From an uncultured Granulosicoccaceae bacterium (GTDB taxonomy: Bacteria; Pseudomonadota; Gammaproteobacteria; Granulosicoccales; Granulosicoccaceae), in NCBI GenBank assembly GCA_937998875.1, contig CALLBO010000070.1, positions 1 to 47,890 of the forward strand: a DNA stretch of 47,890 nt. Direction: 5' to 3'. The first letter of the stretch is position 1; the number at the start of each line of letters is the position of its first letter. Below, piece by piece: positions 1-8,935 of the stretch. The translations under genes and the position numbers were made by a program. A model generated the notes under the pieces. That model was not told where the DNA came from. It did not search any database and saw nothing but the letters and a program-made list of their open reading frames with translations.

Positions 1-495
1 TCATTTTTCGGGAAATAAACAAAATTCCGTTCCGAATTGGCTGGTTTTACAAAACACCAGCGTTAAACAAAGTGCGACAAAACGATGAAGCAGCGGACGC
101 ATTCGCCGTCGCCACACGAGAAGACGCGAAGTATAGTTACAGCCTTTTACTGCACAGATTAAACAACGGAAATGAATGACTTAGGAAGTTAATAAGTTAC
201 TTGAACAAACCAACGTATAGACATGATTACCGTGGCTTGCTCCGTAACATTACTTACCGGACAGATCCGTTATCTGCTTTTCAGGCGGCATACGACCATA
301 AAGATAGTCGCTCGGATGTGAATAATGCAGAAACCGTACTGACCCGCCTGACATTTGCCCGGAAACGATGCCGCTCGCAAAGACACTGCAGCGCCTAGAG
401 CTTTGTTTTCACTACATTTTTTCTGCGAGTGTCGCTTAACATTCCTGTAACAATTAGTTTGCGTCGCACTCTCTTAGGAATCAGAATAACGTGAA
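1..495. other. Non-coding left margin, nothing recognised
   Basis: No convincing gene is visible here. The only open frame of any length would start at a TTG at 201 and run 65 codons. It has no ribosome binding site, a composition rich in Arg, Ser and His, and no recognisable motif, so it is not called. The stretch lies downstream of the minus-strand ettA gene. I found no T-tailed hairpin that would clearly terminate ettA, and no tRNA. It may hold the promoter of a gene beyond the left edge. Confidence 0.5.
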
Positions 496-2160
496 TCACT
501 TCAGCTTTTTATACCGGACTCTCTGTGGCTGGCTACTGTCGACACCGGTTCGTCGCTGATAATCTTCCTGATATTCAGTGTAGTTGCCGGCAAAGAACTC
601 CACGTGCGACTCACCTTCATAAGCCAGAATGTGGGTCGCGATCCGATCAAGGAACCAGCGATCATGCGAGATCACAATCGCCGAGCCCGGGAAATCCAGC
701 AGCGCTTCTTCAAGCGCACGCAGGGTCTCAACATCGAGGTCATTTGACGGTTCATCGAGCAGCAGCACATTAGCACCCTGTTTGAGAGTCCACGCAAGCT
801 GCAGGCGGCCACGCTCACCGCCGGACAAATCACCCACGCGCTTCTGCTGATCAGCACCCTTGAAGTTAAAGCGCCCCAGGTAGGCACGCGACGGCATTTC
901 AAAGTCACCGACCACCAGGTTATCGAGCCCACCAGAGATGAGTTCCCAGACGGTTTTATCGCCATCGAGTTCGTCACGGCTTTGATCAACCCATGCAATC
1001 TGCACCGTTTCACCGCGTTCTATTGTTCCGGAGTCAGGCTCTTCTGTGCCCATGATCATGCGCAGCAATGTTGATTTACCTGCACCGTTTCCACCAATGA
1101 CACCGACAATGGCACCTTGCGGCAGTGAAAAACTGAGGTCGTCAATGAGAAGCCGATCCTCATAGCCTTTGGTGACGTTTTTAAAGTCGAGGACTTTATC
1201 ACCGAGCCGCGGGCCCATCGGGATGTAAATTTCATTGGTCTCGCTGCGCTTTTGAAATTCACGAGATTGCATCTCTTCGAAGCGGGCAAGTCGTGCTTTT
1301 GATTTCGACTGCCGTGCTTTCGCACCCTTGCGCACCCACTCAAGTTCCGCTTTCATCGCCTTGGCGTGAGAGGACTCCTGTTTTTGCTCCTGCTCAAAGC
1401 GATCGGCTTTGGCCTCAAGCCAGCCGGAATAATTCCCCTCAAAAGGGATACCACGGCCACGATCGAGCTCCAGAATCCATCCGGCTACATTATCGAGAAA
1501 GTATCTATCGTGCGTTATCGCAACCACGGTGCCGTCAAAGTCGTGCAGAAAACGCTCTAGCCATCCCACTGATTCTGCGTCCAGGTGGTTGGTCGGCTCG
1601 TCCAACAGCAGCATATCCGGTGCAGCAAGTAACAAACGACACAAAGCAACACGACGCTTCTCACCACCGGATAGATTACCGATCTTTGCTTCCCACGGTG
1701 GCAGTCTGAGTGCGTCGGCCGCAACGTCCAGTTGTCTTTCAAGGTTATGACCATCACTTGCCTGCAACACAGCTTCGAGTTTGGCCTGCTCCGCAGCCAG
1801 TACGTCGAAGTCGGCATCCGGCTCCGCATAGGCTGCATACACTTCATCAAGCCTTGCCTGTACGCCTTTTAAATCATCTACCGATTCTTCAACAACTTCA
1901 CGAACCGTCAAATCCGGATCCAGCTCTGGCTCCTGTGGCAGGTAACCGACTTTGATGTCCGGCATAGGTCTCGCCTCCCCGTCAATCTCGGCATCGAGCC
2001 CTGCCATGATCTTAAGGAGCGTTGATTTACCTGCACCGTTAAGTCCCAGCACGCCAATCTTGGCACCGGGAAAAAACGACAACGAGATATCTTTGAGAAT
2101 TTCACGCTTCGGGGGAACAATCTTGCTCACCCGGTTCATTGTGTAGACGTATTGAGCCAT
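496..2160 (-). CDS. ettA: Energy-dependent translational throttle protein EttA (ABC-F ATPase)
   Basis: The 554-residue product matches EttA in length and in its tandem ABC layout. It has no membrane segments, so it is a soluble ABC-F protein. Domain 1 carries a Walker A (GLNGAGKST, about residues 39-47), the signature LSGGEKRRVALCR and Walker B LLLDEPTNHLD. Domain 2 carries GGNGAGKST, LSGGERGRLQLAW and LLLDEPSNDLD. A charged linker rich in Lys, Arg and Glu (about 240-320) joins them. In E. coli EttA this linker contacts the ribosomal E site, and the protein gates the first peptide bond in response to the ATP/ADP ratio. Both catalytic Glu residues after Walker B are present, so both sites should hydrolyse ATP. 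The ATG at 2160 gives the family's usual N-terminus (MAQYVYTMNRVSK). It is monocistronic and divergent from glcB. Confidence 0.96.
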   Translation of the reverse strand: MAQYVYTMNRVSKIVPPKREILKDISLSFFPGAKIGVLGLNGAGKSTLLKIMAGLDAEIDGEARPMPDIKVGYLPQEPELDPDLTVREVVEESVDDLKGVQARLDEVYAAYAEPDADFDVLAAEQAKLEAVLQASDGHNLERQLDVAADALRLPPWEAKIGNLSGGEKRRVALCRLLLAAPDMLLLDEPTNHLDAESVGWLERFLHDFDGTVVAITHDRYFLDNVAGWILELDRGRGIPFEGNYSGWLEAKADRFEQEQKQESSHAKAMKAELEWVRKGAKARQSKSKARLARFEEMQSREFQKRSETNEIYIPMGPRLGDKVLDFKNVTKGYEDRLLIDDLSFSLPQGAIVGVIGGNGAGKSTLLRMIMGTEEPDSGTIERGETVQIAWVDQSRDELDGDKTVWELISGGLDNLVVGDFEMPSRAYLGRFNFKGADQQKRVGDLSGGERGRLQLAWTLKQGANVLLLDEPSNDLDVETLRALEEALLDFPGSAIVISHDRWFLDRIATHILAYEGESHVEFFAGNYTEYQEDYQRRTGVDSSQPQRVRYKKLK

Positions 2161-2416
2161 AATAGAGTGGTATGCCGATTATTGTGGTTAAAGTACCACA
2201 GCAGTCTTGCAGTGACCACGGACCAAAAGTTCTTTGTACGGCAGGATATTCGCTACATCCCAAAGCGAAAACCAAGATTTCGCAGGGCACGAAGTTGAAG
2301 CACGCCCTCACGATCTAATTTTGCACCGTGAAATTTCCAACCCTGCGTAAGTCAGTCACCCGATAGTCTATAAACTCTAGTCAACGAAACACTGTTATTA
2401 ATCAGAGGACCCATCC

Positions 2417-4573
2417 GTGAATCAAATTAACGTCGGAAAGCTCAGTATTGCCGAACCTTTATACCAGCTGGTTAGTGACAAAGTATGTCCGGGTACCGAT
2501 GTCTCACCCGAGCACTTTTTTACCGAACTTGAGAAAATAATTGCGGACTTCGCACCGCGAATAAAAACCCACCTCGAAACCAGGGATGCGATGCAGGCAA
2601 AGATTGACCAATGGCACAAAGACAACAAGAGTTTTGACCCGGCCGGGTACAAAGACTATCTGCAATCAATAAACTACATCGAGCCGGAAGTTGCTCCCTT
2701 TACAATAAATACCAGCAAGGTTGACCCGGAAATCGCAACCATCGCCGGTGCGCAGCTCGTGGTACCGCTGGACAACGCAAGGTTTGTTTTAAATGCTGCC
2801 AACGCACGATGGGGCAGCCTCTACGATGCACTCTACGGCACTGACGCTATCCCGGAAGATGATGGTGCGGAGCGCGCAGGTGCTTACAACCCACAACGTG
2901 GTGCGAAGGTAGTTGCCTACACCAAGCAATTTCTTGATGAACACTTTCCGCTTGCAAGTGGATCACACAGTGATGCTACCGGCTATAAGATTGACGGCAG
3001 CACTCTGCAGGTTACAACAGCCAGTGGCGACACAACGCTTGCCGATTCTGCACAGTTAAAAGGCTATACCGGAGACGCAGGTAAGCCGGACAAGATCCTT
3101 CTGTGCAAAAATAATCTGCACCTTGAAATGAACTTTGATGCATCGCATCCGATTGGTAAAACAGATCCCTCTTCATTGTCAGATGTGCAACTTGAGTCTG
3201 CCATTACCACAATAATGGATTGTGAAGATTCTGTAGCATCCGTAGATGTTGAAGATAAGTGCCTGGTGTACGCCAACTGGCTCGGCCTGATGCAGGGTAA
3301 TCTTAAAAGCTCGTTTAACAAAGGTGGCAAAACGGTTGACAGGGTCATAGCCCGGGATCGCAGCTACACAGCAACAGACGGCAGCACGCTAACACTACCG
3401 GGCCGCAGCGTCTTATTGGTCCGCAATGTCGGCAGCCAGTGTGAGATTGATGCAGTTACCTATGACGGTATGCCGGTACCGGAGACACTGATCGATGCGA
3501 TGGTGACATCATTGAGTGCCAAACATGAGCTTAATGGTAATCACAACGGTTTTAGCAACTCGCGCACTGGCTCTGTCTACATTGTTAAACCGAAGATGCA
3601 TGGCTCTGAAGAAGTTGCCCTCGCAGTAGAGTTATTTGATCGTGTTGAGCAGGCACTGTCGTTAGAAAAGAACACACTAAAAATGGGCATCATGGATGAA
3701 GAGCGACGAACCACTGTAAACCTTAAAAACTGCATTAACGCAGCAAGTAACAGAGTTGTATTTATCAATACCGGTTTTCTTGATCGCACCGGTGACGACA
3801 TTCACACAAGCATGGAAGCAGGTGCGATGCTGCCAAAGGCAGAAATCAAAGAAGCAAAATGGCTGCAAGCCTACGAAGATAACAACGTTGATTGCGGTCT
3901 CGCCTGCGGCTTACAAGGCAAAGCTCAAATCGGCAAAGGCATGTGGGCAATCCCTGATGAGATGGCAGCCATGTTAAAGGCAAAGATCACGCACCCACAA
4001 CAAGGGGGCAGCACTGCATGGGTACCCTCACCTACCGCTGCAACTTTGCACTCAACGCATTACTTCCAACTAAACGTAAAAGCACGCCAGGATGAAATTA
4101 AAACCCGCACACCCGCAAGCGTTGATGACATCATAACTATTCCGCTGCTTGATAGAAATCTGTCTGCCGATGAAATCCAGAAAGAGCTGGATAACAACGT
4201 ACAGGGTATTCTCGGTTATGTTGCTCGCTGGGTTGGTCAGGGAATCGGTTGTTCCAAGGTACCTGACATTAACAATGTAGGCTTAATGGAAGACTGCGCC
4301 ACGCTCCGAATTTCAAGTCAGCATATCGCTAACTGGTTGCACCATGGCATTCTCAGCGAAGAGGAGGTTATTGAATCCATGCAACGGCTCGCAGTGACTG
4401 TCGATGAGCAAAACAGCAACGACAGCAGCTACAAACCGATGGCACCGGATTTTGCCGGCAGCGTTACTTTTCAGGCGTCACTGGACCTTGCGTTAAAAGG
4501 TAGAGTACAACCCAATGGTTATACTGAATTCATCTTGTATGAACGACGGCAGCAAGTAAAAAACGCTTCCTGA
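2417..4573 (+). CDS. glcB: Malate synthase G
   Basis: Malate synthase G condenses glyoxylate with acetyl-CoA to give malate in the cytoplasm. It completes the glyoxylate shunt or the glycolate pathway. The 718-residue length fits the G isoform (about 720) and not the shorter A form (about 530). Family segments include TIMDCEDSVASVD, the LTLPGRSVLLVRNVG region, a FINTGFLDRTGDDIHTSMEAG block and a C-terminal region with GYVARWVGQGIGCSKVPD. The start is a GTG at 2417, supported by a GAGGA at 2405-2409 seven bases upstream. The original ATG-only reading would lose the conserved N-terminus. No isocitrate lyase or glycolate oxidase gene is adjacent, so it stands alone. A strong intrinsic terminator follows at 4610-4643. 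Confidence 0.96.
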   Translation: MNQINVGKLSIAEPLYQLVSDKVCPGTDVSPEHFFTELEKIIADFAPRIKTHLETRDAMQAKIDQWHKDNKSFDPAGYKDYLQSINYIEPEVAPFTINTSKVDPEIATIAGAQLVVPLDNARFVLNAANARWGSLYDALYGTDAIPEDDGAERAGAYNPQRGAKVVAYTKQFLDEHFPLASGSHSDATGYKIDGSTLQVTTASGDTTLADSAQLKGYTGDAGKPDKILLCKNNLHLEMNFDASHPIGKTDPSSLSDVQLESAITTIMDCEDSVASVDVEDKCLVYANWLGLMQGNLKSSFNKGGKTVDRVIARDRSYTATDGSTLTLPGRSVLLVRNVGSQCEIDAVTYDGMPVPETLIDAMVTSLSAKHELNGNHNGFSNSRTGSVYIVKPKMHGSEEVALAVELFDRVEQALSLEKNTLKMGIMDEERRTTVNLKNCINAASNRVVFINTGFLDRTGDDIHTSMEAGAMLPKAEIKEAKWLQAYEDNNVDCGLACGLQGKAQIGKGMWAIPDEMAAMLKAKITHPQQGGSTAWVPSPTAATLHSTHYFQLNVKARQDEIKTRTPASVDDIITIPLLDRNLSADEIQKELDNNVQGILGYVARWVGQGIGCSKVPDINNVGLMEDCATLRISSQHIANWLHHGILSEEEVIESMQRLAVTVDEQNSNDSSYKPMAPDFAGSVTFQASLDLALKGRVQPNGYTEFILYERRQQVKNAS

Positions 4574-4609
4574 TGCGTGAAGTTAACGGATAACCTTGCG
4601 GAATCAACT

Positions 4610-4643
4610 GGCGTTGATGGTGACACATCAACGCCCATTTTTT
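4610..4643 (+). terminator. Rho-independent terminator of glcB
   Basis: A perfect 10-bp stem, GGCGTTGATG (4610-4619) and CATCAACGCC (4626-4635), encloses a 6-base loop and is followed by six T residues at 4638-4643. It lies 37 bp after the glcB stop and separates glcB from the channel operon that begins at 4807. This is a textbook intrinsic terminator on the + strand. Confidence 0.93.
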
Positions 4644-4806
4644 GCTACGTGAACAGTGCAACATTGGCGTGGCACGAATGGTGCGCCAACTCCCCTGATA
4701 GTCAGCAACTAGATAGCCGGATCCAGCAACGGATCGCACCCGCCAGCCATCTACGCGCTTGCTATTTATTCGACAGCTTTATGTCGGTACTAACAGGGGC
4801 ACTGCA

Positions 4807-5499
4807 ATGGCTTACGCTTATGGCAAAGCGGATACACCGAACCCCGGTGCAGATTCGCTAGAAGGTCGACGTCAAACGACATCATCAACGCGAAATCCAT
4901 ATCGTTCGCTACTACTGCTGCGATACATTTTGTTAAACGTTGTTGCATTTGCATTGCTTGGCGTGGCCTGGTCACAGGGATACGTTCACAAGGTAATCAA
5001 TGCCGACCAGACTTATCTTTCAGTGGTCATTTTCCTTGTATTCGTTGTTGGCCTTGTTCTGTGCACCCAGAAACTCTGGCAGACCAACCGGGAAATAGAT
5101 GCACTGAAGTCGCCTGACGGCCTTCGCTCTGACACTGTCTCACATCTGCTAGTGGAGCGCGAAACCGAGTCAGCTGTCAGTGGCTCGATGCGACTGCGGC
5201 TGTCACACAGAATTTCGGTGGTAAGGCATTTGGGCAATACGCTTGTACTGCTCGGGCTGATCGGTACTGTTCTTGGTTTTATTATCGCGCTCTCAGGTGT
5301 TGATCCAGAGACAGCATCCGATGTGAACTCAATTGCGCCGATGGTATCAAGGCTTATACAGGGCATGTCTACCGCACTTTACACCACCCTTATCGGTTCT
5401 ATCTTCAATGTCTGGCTGATGGCCAACTTCCAGATGCTTTCCAGCGGCACTGTGCAATTGATCAGTGACCTGCAAGAGGCAGTTGAAAAACATGCGTGA
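4807..5499 (+). CDS. MotA/TolQ/ExbB-family proton channel protein
   Basis: The 230-residue product has four predicted membrane segments, at about residues 31-54, 62-84, 135-158 and 186-206. A charged cytoplasmic stretch lies between segments 2 and 3. The last two segments hold the family hallmark: GLIGTVLGFIIALSG, then a GMSTALYTTLIGSIFN block. In ExbB, TolQ and MotA this region lines the proton path. Such proteins form a pentameric stator around a dimer of a one-TM partner. The ATG at 4807 is preferred over the upstream TTG at 4759, because the extra 16 residues add nothing recognisable. The stop overlaps the start of the next gene by 8 bp, so the two are translationally coupled. The downstream partner is atypical, so the cellular role cannot be read from homology. 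It is not the tol, exb or flagellar operon. Confidence 0.85.
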   Translation: MAYAYGKADTPNPGADSLEGRRQTTSSTRNPYRSLLLLRYILLNVVAFALLGVAWSQGYVHKVINADQTYLSVVIFLVFVVGLVLCTQKLWQTNREIDALKSPDGLRSDTVSHLLVERETESAVSGSMRLRLSHRISVVRHLGNTLVLLGLIGTVLGFIIALSGVDPETASDVNSIAPMVSRLIQGMSTALYTTLIGSIFNVWLMANFQMLSSGTVQLISDLQEAVEKHA

Positions 5500-6094
5500 A
5501 GATGATCTGTTTGACGAAGACAGTTCAGCCACTCTGTTTCGCGATGTCATCATGCTTGCACTGGCAGGTTTCGTAACATTGGTTATGCTGTTGTTACCGC
5601 ACATCAATCCAAAAGCAGTCGCAGAAGACACGTCCAAATCGCCTGGTAATATGACAGTTGAATTGCGCTGGCCGGATGAAATTAATGCCGATGTTGATCT
5701 GTGGGTGGAGGCACCCGGTGATGTTCCTGTGGGGTACTCCAACAAAGGTGGTGAGGTATTTAACCTTCTGCGGGATGACCTCGGTGATACCGCTGATCTT
5801 ACCGGCCTGAATTACGAATTTACCTATAGCCGCGGCGTACCGAAAGGTGAGTACGCGGTAAACGTACATTTGTATCGTAATCCAACAGGTATCTACCCCA
5901 TTCCCGCAACCATCGTTGTGAGCCTTAAGCGCCCGGGACAGAAATCGGCAAAGCAGATTCTGGTTAGCAAACATGAATTGCAACATCAGGGTGAAGAATC
6001 AACCATATTCCGGTTCAACCTTGATGAGGATGCGCGACTGGTAACCGGCAGCGTGCACAACCTGCCAAAGAAACTGCGTAATAAAAAAACATGA
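5492..6094 (+). CDS. ExbD/MotB-position single-TM protein with DUF2135-like beta domain
   Basis: The 200-residue product has a short acidic N-terminus and then one membrane helix at about residues 14-37, which opens FRDVIMLALAGF. An Asp at the start of the helix sits where ExbD, TolR and MotB carry their proton-accepting Asp. The remaining 150 residues look extracytoplasmic and beta-rich. The motif ADVDLWVEAPGD followed by VGYSNKGGEVF, and later KGEYAVNVHLYRN, resembles the DUF2135/YfaP type of sandwich. It does not resemble the usual ExbD or OmpA-like peptidoglycan-binding domain. The ATG at 5492 overlaps the previous stop and gives a clean N-terminus. The longer frame from 5465 has no support. 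By position and topology it is inferred to be the stator partner of the 4807 gene. I assign no process. Confidence 0.7.
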   Translation: MREDDLFDEDSSATLFRDVIMLALAGFVTLVMLLLPHINPKAVAEDTSKSPGNMTVELRWPDEINADVDLWVEAPGDVPVGYSNKGGEVFNLLRDDLGDTADLTGLNYEFTYSRGVPKGEYAVNVHLYRNPTGIYPIPATIVVSLKRPGQKSAKQILVSKHELQHQGEESTIFRFNLDEDARLVTGSVHNLPKKLRNKKT

Positions 6095-6606
6095 TCGTCA
6101 CCACACACTGGTTTGTCATTGCAACCGCCCTGGCAGCCGTACTCGCATCAATCGCAATCTGGTCACCTCGATCACTGCCACCAAAAATTGCGTCATTGAT
6201 TTGTGCCACCGCCCTCCTACCCGTCTGCTACTTCAGCCTGAACGATATTCTCAGCCGCCCGAAGCCAGTACAACTTGAATCGATCCATAAAGAGATTGCC
6301 GAGGTGCAGGTACTAAGCTCGGTAATGAGAGAAGGGGAAGCCATTTATGTATGGCTTCAGATCCCCGAAGTTGATGAACCAAGATCATACCGCCTGCCCT
6401 GGTCTGACGAAACAGCGAAGCAACTGCACAAGGCACAGCAGGAGGCAGAACAAACCGGCACAGAAGTAAACATGAAAAAGCCCTTTGAAAAAACGGCTGA
6501 CAACCAGGCACCGATATTCTACGCAGCACCTCAGACTGCTCCCCCTGAAAAACAAGTCGCCGATCAAAATCCGATACTTTTCAAGGCTGCCAGCAATCAG
6601 GAATAA
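6091..6606 (+). CDS. Small membrane protein of the channel operon, function unknown
   Basis: The 171-residue product is not recognised. It starts with ATGA overlapping the preceding TGA by 4 bp, so it belongs to the same operon. Two hydrophobic segments lie at about residues 5-22 and 30-50, followed by a soluble part with the stretch EAIYVWLQIPEVDEPRSYRL and an alanine- and glutamine-rich C-terminus. The C-terminal 40 residues contain a loose duplication: APIFYAA-PQTAPPEK and NPILFKAASNQE. It could be an accessory or assembly subunit of the putative channel. That is inference from gene order only. Confidence 0.7.
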   Translation: MIVTTHWFVIATALAAVLASIAIWSPRSLPPKIASLICATALLPVCYFSLNDILSRPKPVQLESIHKEIAEVQVLSSVMREGEAIYVWLQIPEVDEPRSYRLPWSDETAKQLHKAQQEAEQTGTEVNMKKPFEKTADNQAPIFYAAPQTAPPEKQVADQNPILFKAASNQE

Positions 6607-6656
6607 GGTCATCTGAATTACGTCACGCCGGACATACTGTTTAACGTAGTCGATAA

Positions 6657-6668
6657 AATCCCGGGATT
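6657..6668. promoter_or_regulatory. 12-bp palindrome upstream of the glycoside hydrolase gene
   Basis: The 281-bp gap between 6606 and 6888 contains the perfect palindrome AATCCCGGGATT at 6657-6668, flanked by further partial dyad (GAT on the left, ATC on the right). A second small hairpin (CCGATT/AATCGG, 6815-6830) lies closer to the gene. These could be an operator and a leader structure, but no regulator is identified and chance palindromes of this size occur. Confidence 0.25.
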
Positions 6669-6887
6669 GATCGCAACTCCTACGCAAAATCAACCAGTTG
6701 CGTTAAATCTGACCTAACCCTACCTGCCCTGAAAAATCACCTTCCATTGAAGAAATTCGATGAGTTGCCGATTTACTTTTAGTGGAGTAACCCGCGCTGG
6801 CAGCTGTGAATTACCCGATTGCTAAATCGGTCATTTTGCGCCGTCAGCCACTCTGACCCTGAACCTATCGCTCTGGAGACAAGTTGT

Positions 6888-8072
6888 ATGCGCAAGCTCA
6901 GTGTTGCAGCAGTTATTATGGCAGTGACGCTATGCACTTCCGTGCACACTGCTGAATTAAAAGAATCATTCAGCCTCGGTCTTAACTACGCCTGGAAAAG
7001 CTACTCGGGTGACTTCGGTGGGATTAGCCCGTGGGCAAAAAAGGGTGTTGCGGCGGACCCGGCATCATTCGAAACCGAGCTTAATGACATGGCCGCCAAC
7101 GGCGTGGATGTTATCCGCTGGTGGGTCTGGCCGGAGTTCTGGACCGATGCTATAACCTTCGACGCAAACGGCTCACCTAATCCGATCGGCCAGCAGGCAA
7201 TTGATGATGCATTGAAAGCATTAGAACTGGTTGATAAGGCGGGCATGCGAGTCATGTTCTGTATATTCTCGTTTGACGGTTTCCGACCTACTCGCGAAAA
7301 ATTCGGCATCACAATGACAGGCTACCACGACATAGTCGTCGACGATTCAAAGCGTGCAGCACTGATGTCTAACGTTGTGCGCCCGTTAATTGCAGCCCTC
7401 GGTAGTAGCCCTCATATCAATGCGCTGCACTCATGGGATGTAATCAACGAGCCTGAATGGGCTATGACCGGTGCGAATAAATACGGTGGTGACGCCTTCG
7501 AACCTAACAGTGAGCTTGAGCCAATCACTCATGATCAGATGGAAGTATTTCTTGGCGATACAATAAAAATCATGCGCCAGGAAACACCTGATATCCCGGT
7601 GACAATCGGCAACGCAGCGGTTAAGTGGCTGAACGCCTGGAGCGGTACTGACATAGATTTCTACCAGCCACATATCTACGACTGGGTAAACGACTATTGG
7701 CCGTACTCAAAATCACCGGCTGAGCTGGGTTTTGGTGACAAGCCAATGATCATGGGAGAATACCCGGCTGAAGGACTTGATGATGCAGATCACACTACGA
7801 TGCTGCAAAGCTGGTTCAGTAACGGGTATGCGGGTGCATTGGCATGGGACTACAGGATTACCCATGCGCCAACAGAGACCGAAGATCAAAAAGCCGTGCA
7901 TCGTAACAAGTATCTTAAAGAACTGAAGGACTTTGCTGCTGCCAAAAAAATTGGCAGTGATAATACGGTTGCCGCCGAGCCGGGTGCGCCTGCAGCAGCG
8001 CTGCCCGAGCCACAGCCACAGCCACTGCCATTGTCAAAACCGACCGCCCCGGTTATCGAACTGGGCAAGTAG
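6888..8072 (+). CDS. Secreted clan-A (GH5-like) glycoside hydrolase
   Basis: The product is 394 residues from the ATG at 6888, which has GGAG at 6875-6878. The longer TTG-initiated frame from 6819 would bury the signal peptide. Residues 1-21 (MRKLSVAAVIMAVTLCTSVH) form a signal peptide, so the enzyme is exported. The body is a (beta/alpha)8-type hydrolase. The motif WDVINEPEW should hold the acid/base Glu after a conserved Asn, and MIMGEYPAEG should hold the nucleophile Glu. FYQPHIYDW and LAWDYR match other barrel-strand ends of GH5/clan A. The last 40 residues are a Pro/Ala/Gln-rich tail with no domain. The substrate (a beta-glucan or mannan) cannot be told from the sequence. It is transcribed alone and converges on the DUF445 gene. 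Confidence 0.8.
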   Translation: MRKLSVAAVIMAVTLCTSVHTAELKESFSLGLNYAWKSYSGDFGGISPWAKKGVAADPASFETELNDMAANGVDVIRWWVWPEFWTDAITFDANGSPNPIGQQAIDDALKALELVDKAGMRVMFCIFSFDGFRPTREKFGITMTGYHDIVVDDSKRAALMSNVVRPLIAALGSSPHINALHSWDVINEPEWAMTGANKYGGDAFEPNSELEPITHDQMEVFLGDTIKIMRQETPDIPVTIGNAAVKWLNAWSGTDIDFYQPHIYDWVNDYWPYSKSPAELGFGDKPMIMGEYPAEGLDDADHTTMLQSWFSNGYAGALAWDYRITHAPTETEDQKAVHRNKYLKELKDFAAAKKIGSDNTVAAEPGAPAAALPEPQPQPLPLSKPTAPVIELGK

Positions 8073-8101
8073 TAACAGCATTCAGTCAGTTGTTAAAACA
8101 C

Positions 8102-8126
8102 GTAGCGGTGCATTCGGCGCCGCTAC
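8102..8126 (-). terminator. Hairpin between convergent hydrolase and DUF445 genes
   Basis: GTAGCGGTGC (8102-8111), loop ATTCG and GCGCCGCTAC (8117-8126) form a 10-bp stem with one G-T wobble. On the minus strand it is followed after three bases by TTTT, so it best fits a terminator for the DUF445 gene. It overlaps that gene's stop codon. It may also stop + strand read-through from the hydrolase gene, although no T-run follows on that strand. Confidence 0.6.
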
Positions 8127-8845
8127 AGCAGAATGATGGACGAGACGAGTCCAATTAGCCCGCCAAATACCGCACCCCACACCACCAGCCACCCCAGATG
8201 TTTGCGAATCATGCGCTGCATGATGTCTTTAACAAGTTCCGGGGTCATTTCATCCAGCCGATCTTTGACGATTGCCCCGATGCGATCACTGAAATCATCG
8301 CTGCTGGTCACGCTTTGCAATTGCTTTTGCATGTTGGATTGAAACGACGGTGACTTGACCGTTTTCAGCAGAAACTCCCGCATGCGTGTTTTAAACGGAT
8401 CACGCATGGTGTCGAGTGTTTTCTCTCCCCCTACCATGGCGAGCATCGGGCCAAGCGACGAATCCATTACTACTGAAACCAGCTGATCATAAGCATCGTC
8501 CATATCCAGATTATTAACTACAGGCTCCACGTCAATTGCTGCCGCGTTTTCCGTCTTACTGAAAAACTTGTCGATGTTTTCCCGATTAAAAAGCTCACGG
8601 GTGACCAGTGTGTGTATTCCAGATTTAAATTCTTCAAAATGGGTTGGTATCACACCGGAACCATACAGCCCCGGTACTTTCTCGAACAACATGTGTACCG
8701 CAAGCCAGTTGGTAACAGCACCGGAAAGTGCAAATAGTCCGGTATAGAACACAACAGTCCCGATACTACCGGGCAACAAAAGCCCAACTATAATCAGCGC
8801 AATTGCTAACAGGTTGGGGAGGATATTCTTATCGAGTATTGCCAT
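8123..8845 (-). CDS. DUF445 family membrane protein (YheB-like)
   Basis: The 240-residue product has hydrophobic N-terminal segments (about 9-28 and 30-50) and one C-terminal segment (about 218-238). A soluble middle lies between them. The segment with GAVTNWLAVHMLFEKVPGLYGSGVIP is the DUF445 signature region, in which short turns follow an alpha helix with TNWLA(V/I). DUF445 proteins are inner-membrane proteins of unknown biochemical role. The C-terminal WLVVWGAVFGGLIGLVSS helix is typical of the short bacterial form. It is followed 90 bp upstream by the co-directional DUF2058 gene, but I see no functional link. Confidence 0.85.
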   Translation of the reverse strand: MAILDKNILPNLLAIALIIVGLLLPGSIGTVVFYTGLFALSGAVTNWLAVHMLFEKVPGLYGSGVIPTHFEEFKSGIHTLVTRELFNRENIDKFFSKTENAAAIDVEPVVNNLDMDDAYDQLVSVVMDSSLGPMLAMVGGEKTLDTMRDPFKTRMREFLLKTVKSPSFQSNMQKQLQSVTSSDDFSDRIGAIVKDRLDEMTPELVKDIMQRMIRKHLGWLVVWGAVFGGLIGLVSSIILL

Positions 8846-8935
8846 TTATAACGTCTTGTTTCACTCAGATTTGTTAAAGCATTAAGGAGAAGTATTCAGC
8901 GCAGGGACGCGACCGAAAAAAATAATAGGAAGTTG

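Noticed and set aside
201..398. 65-codon frame from a TTG in the left margin
   Set aside because: No ribosome site, biased composition and no motif.
4577..4861. 94-codon frame just after glcB
   Set aside because: It runs through the strong glcB terminator and overlaps the channel gene in another frame.
4807..6606. Zorya-type phage defence locus
   Set aside because: There is a MotA-like gene, but no OmpA-like ZorB and no helicase or nuclease gene nearby.
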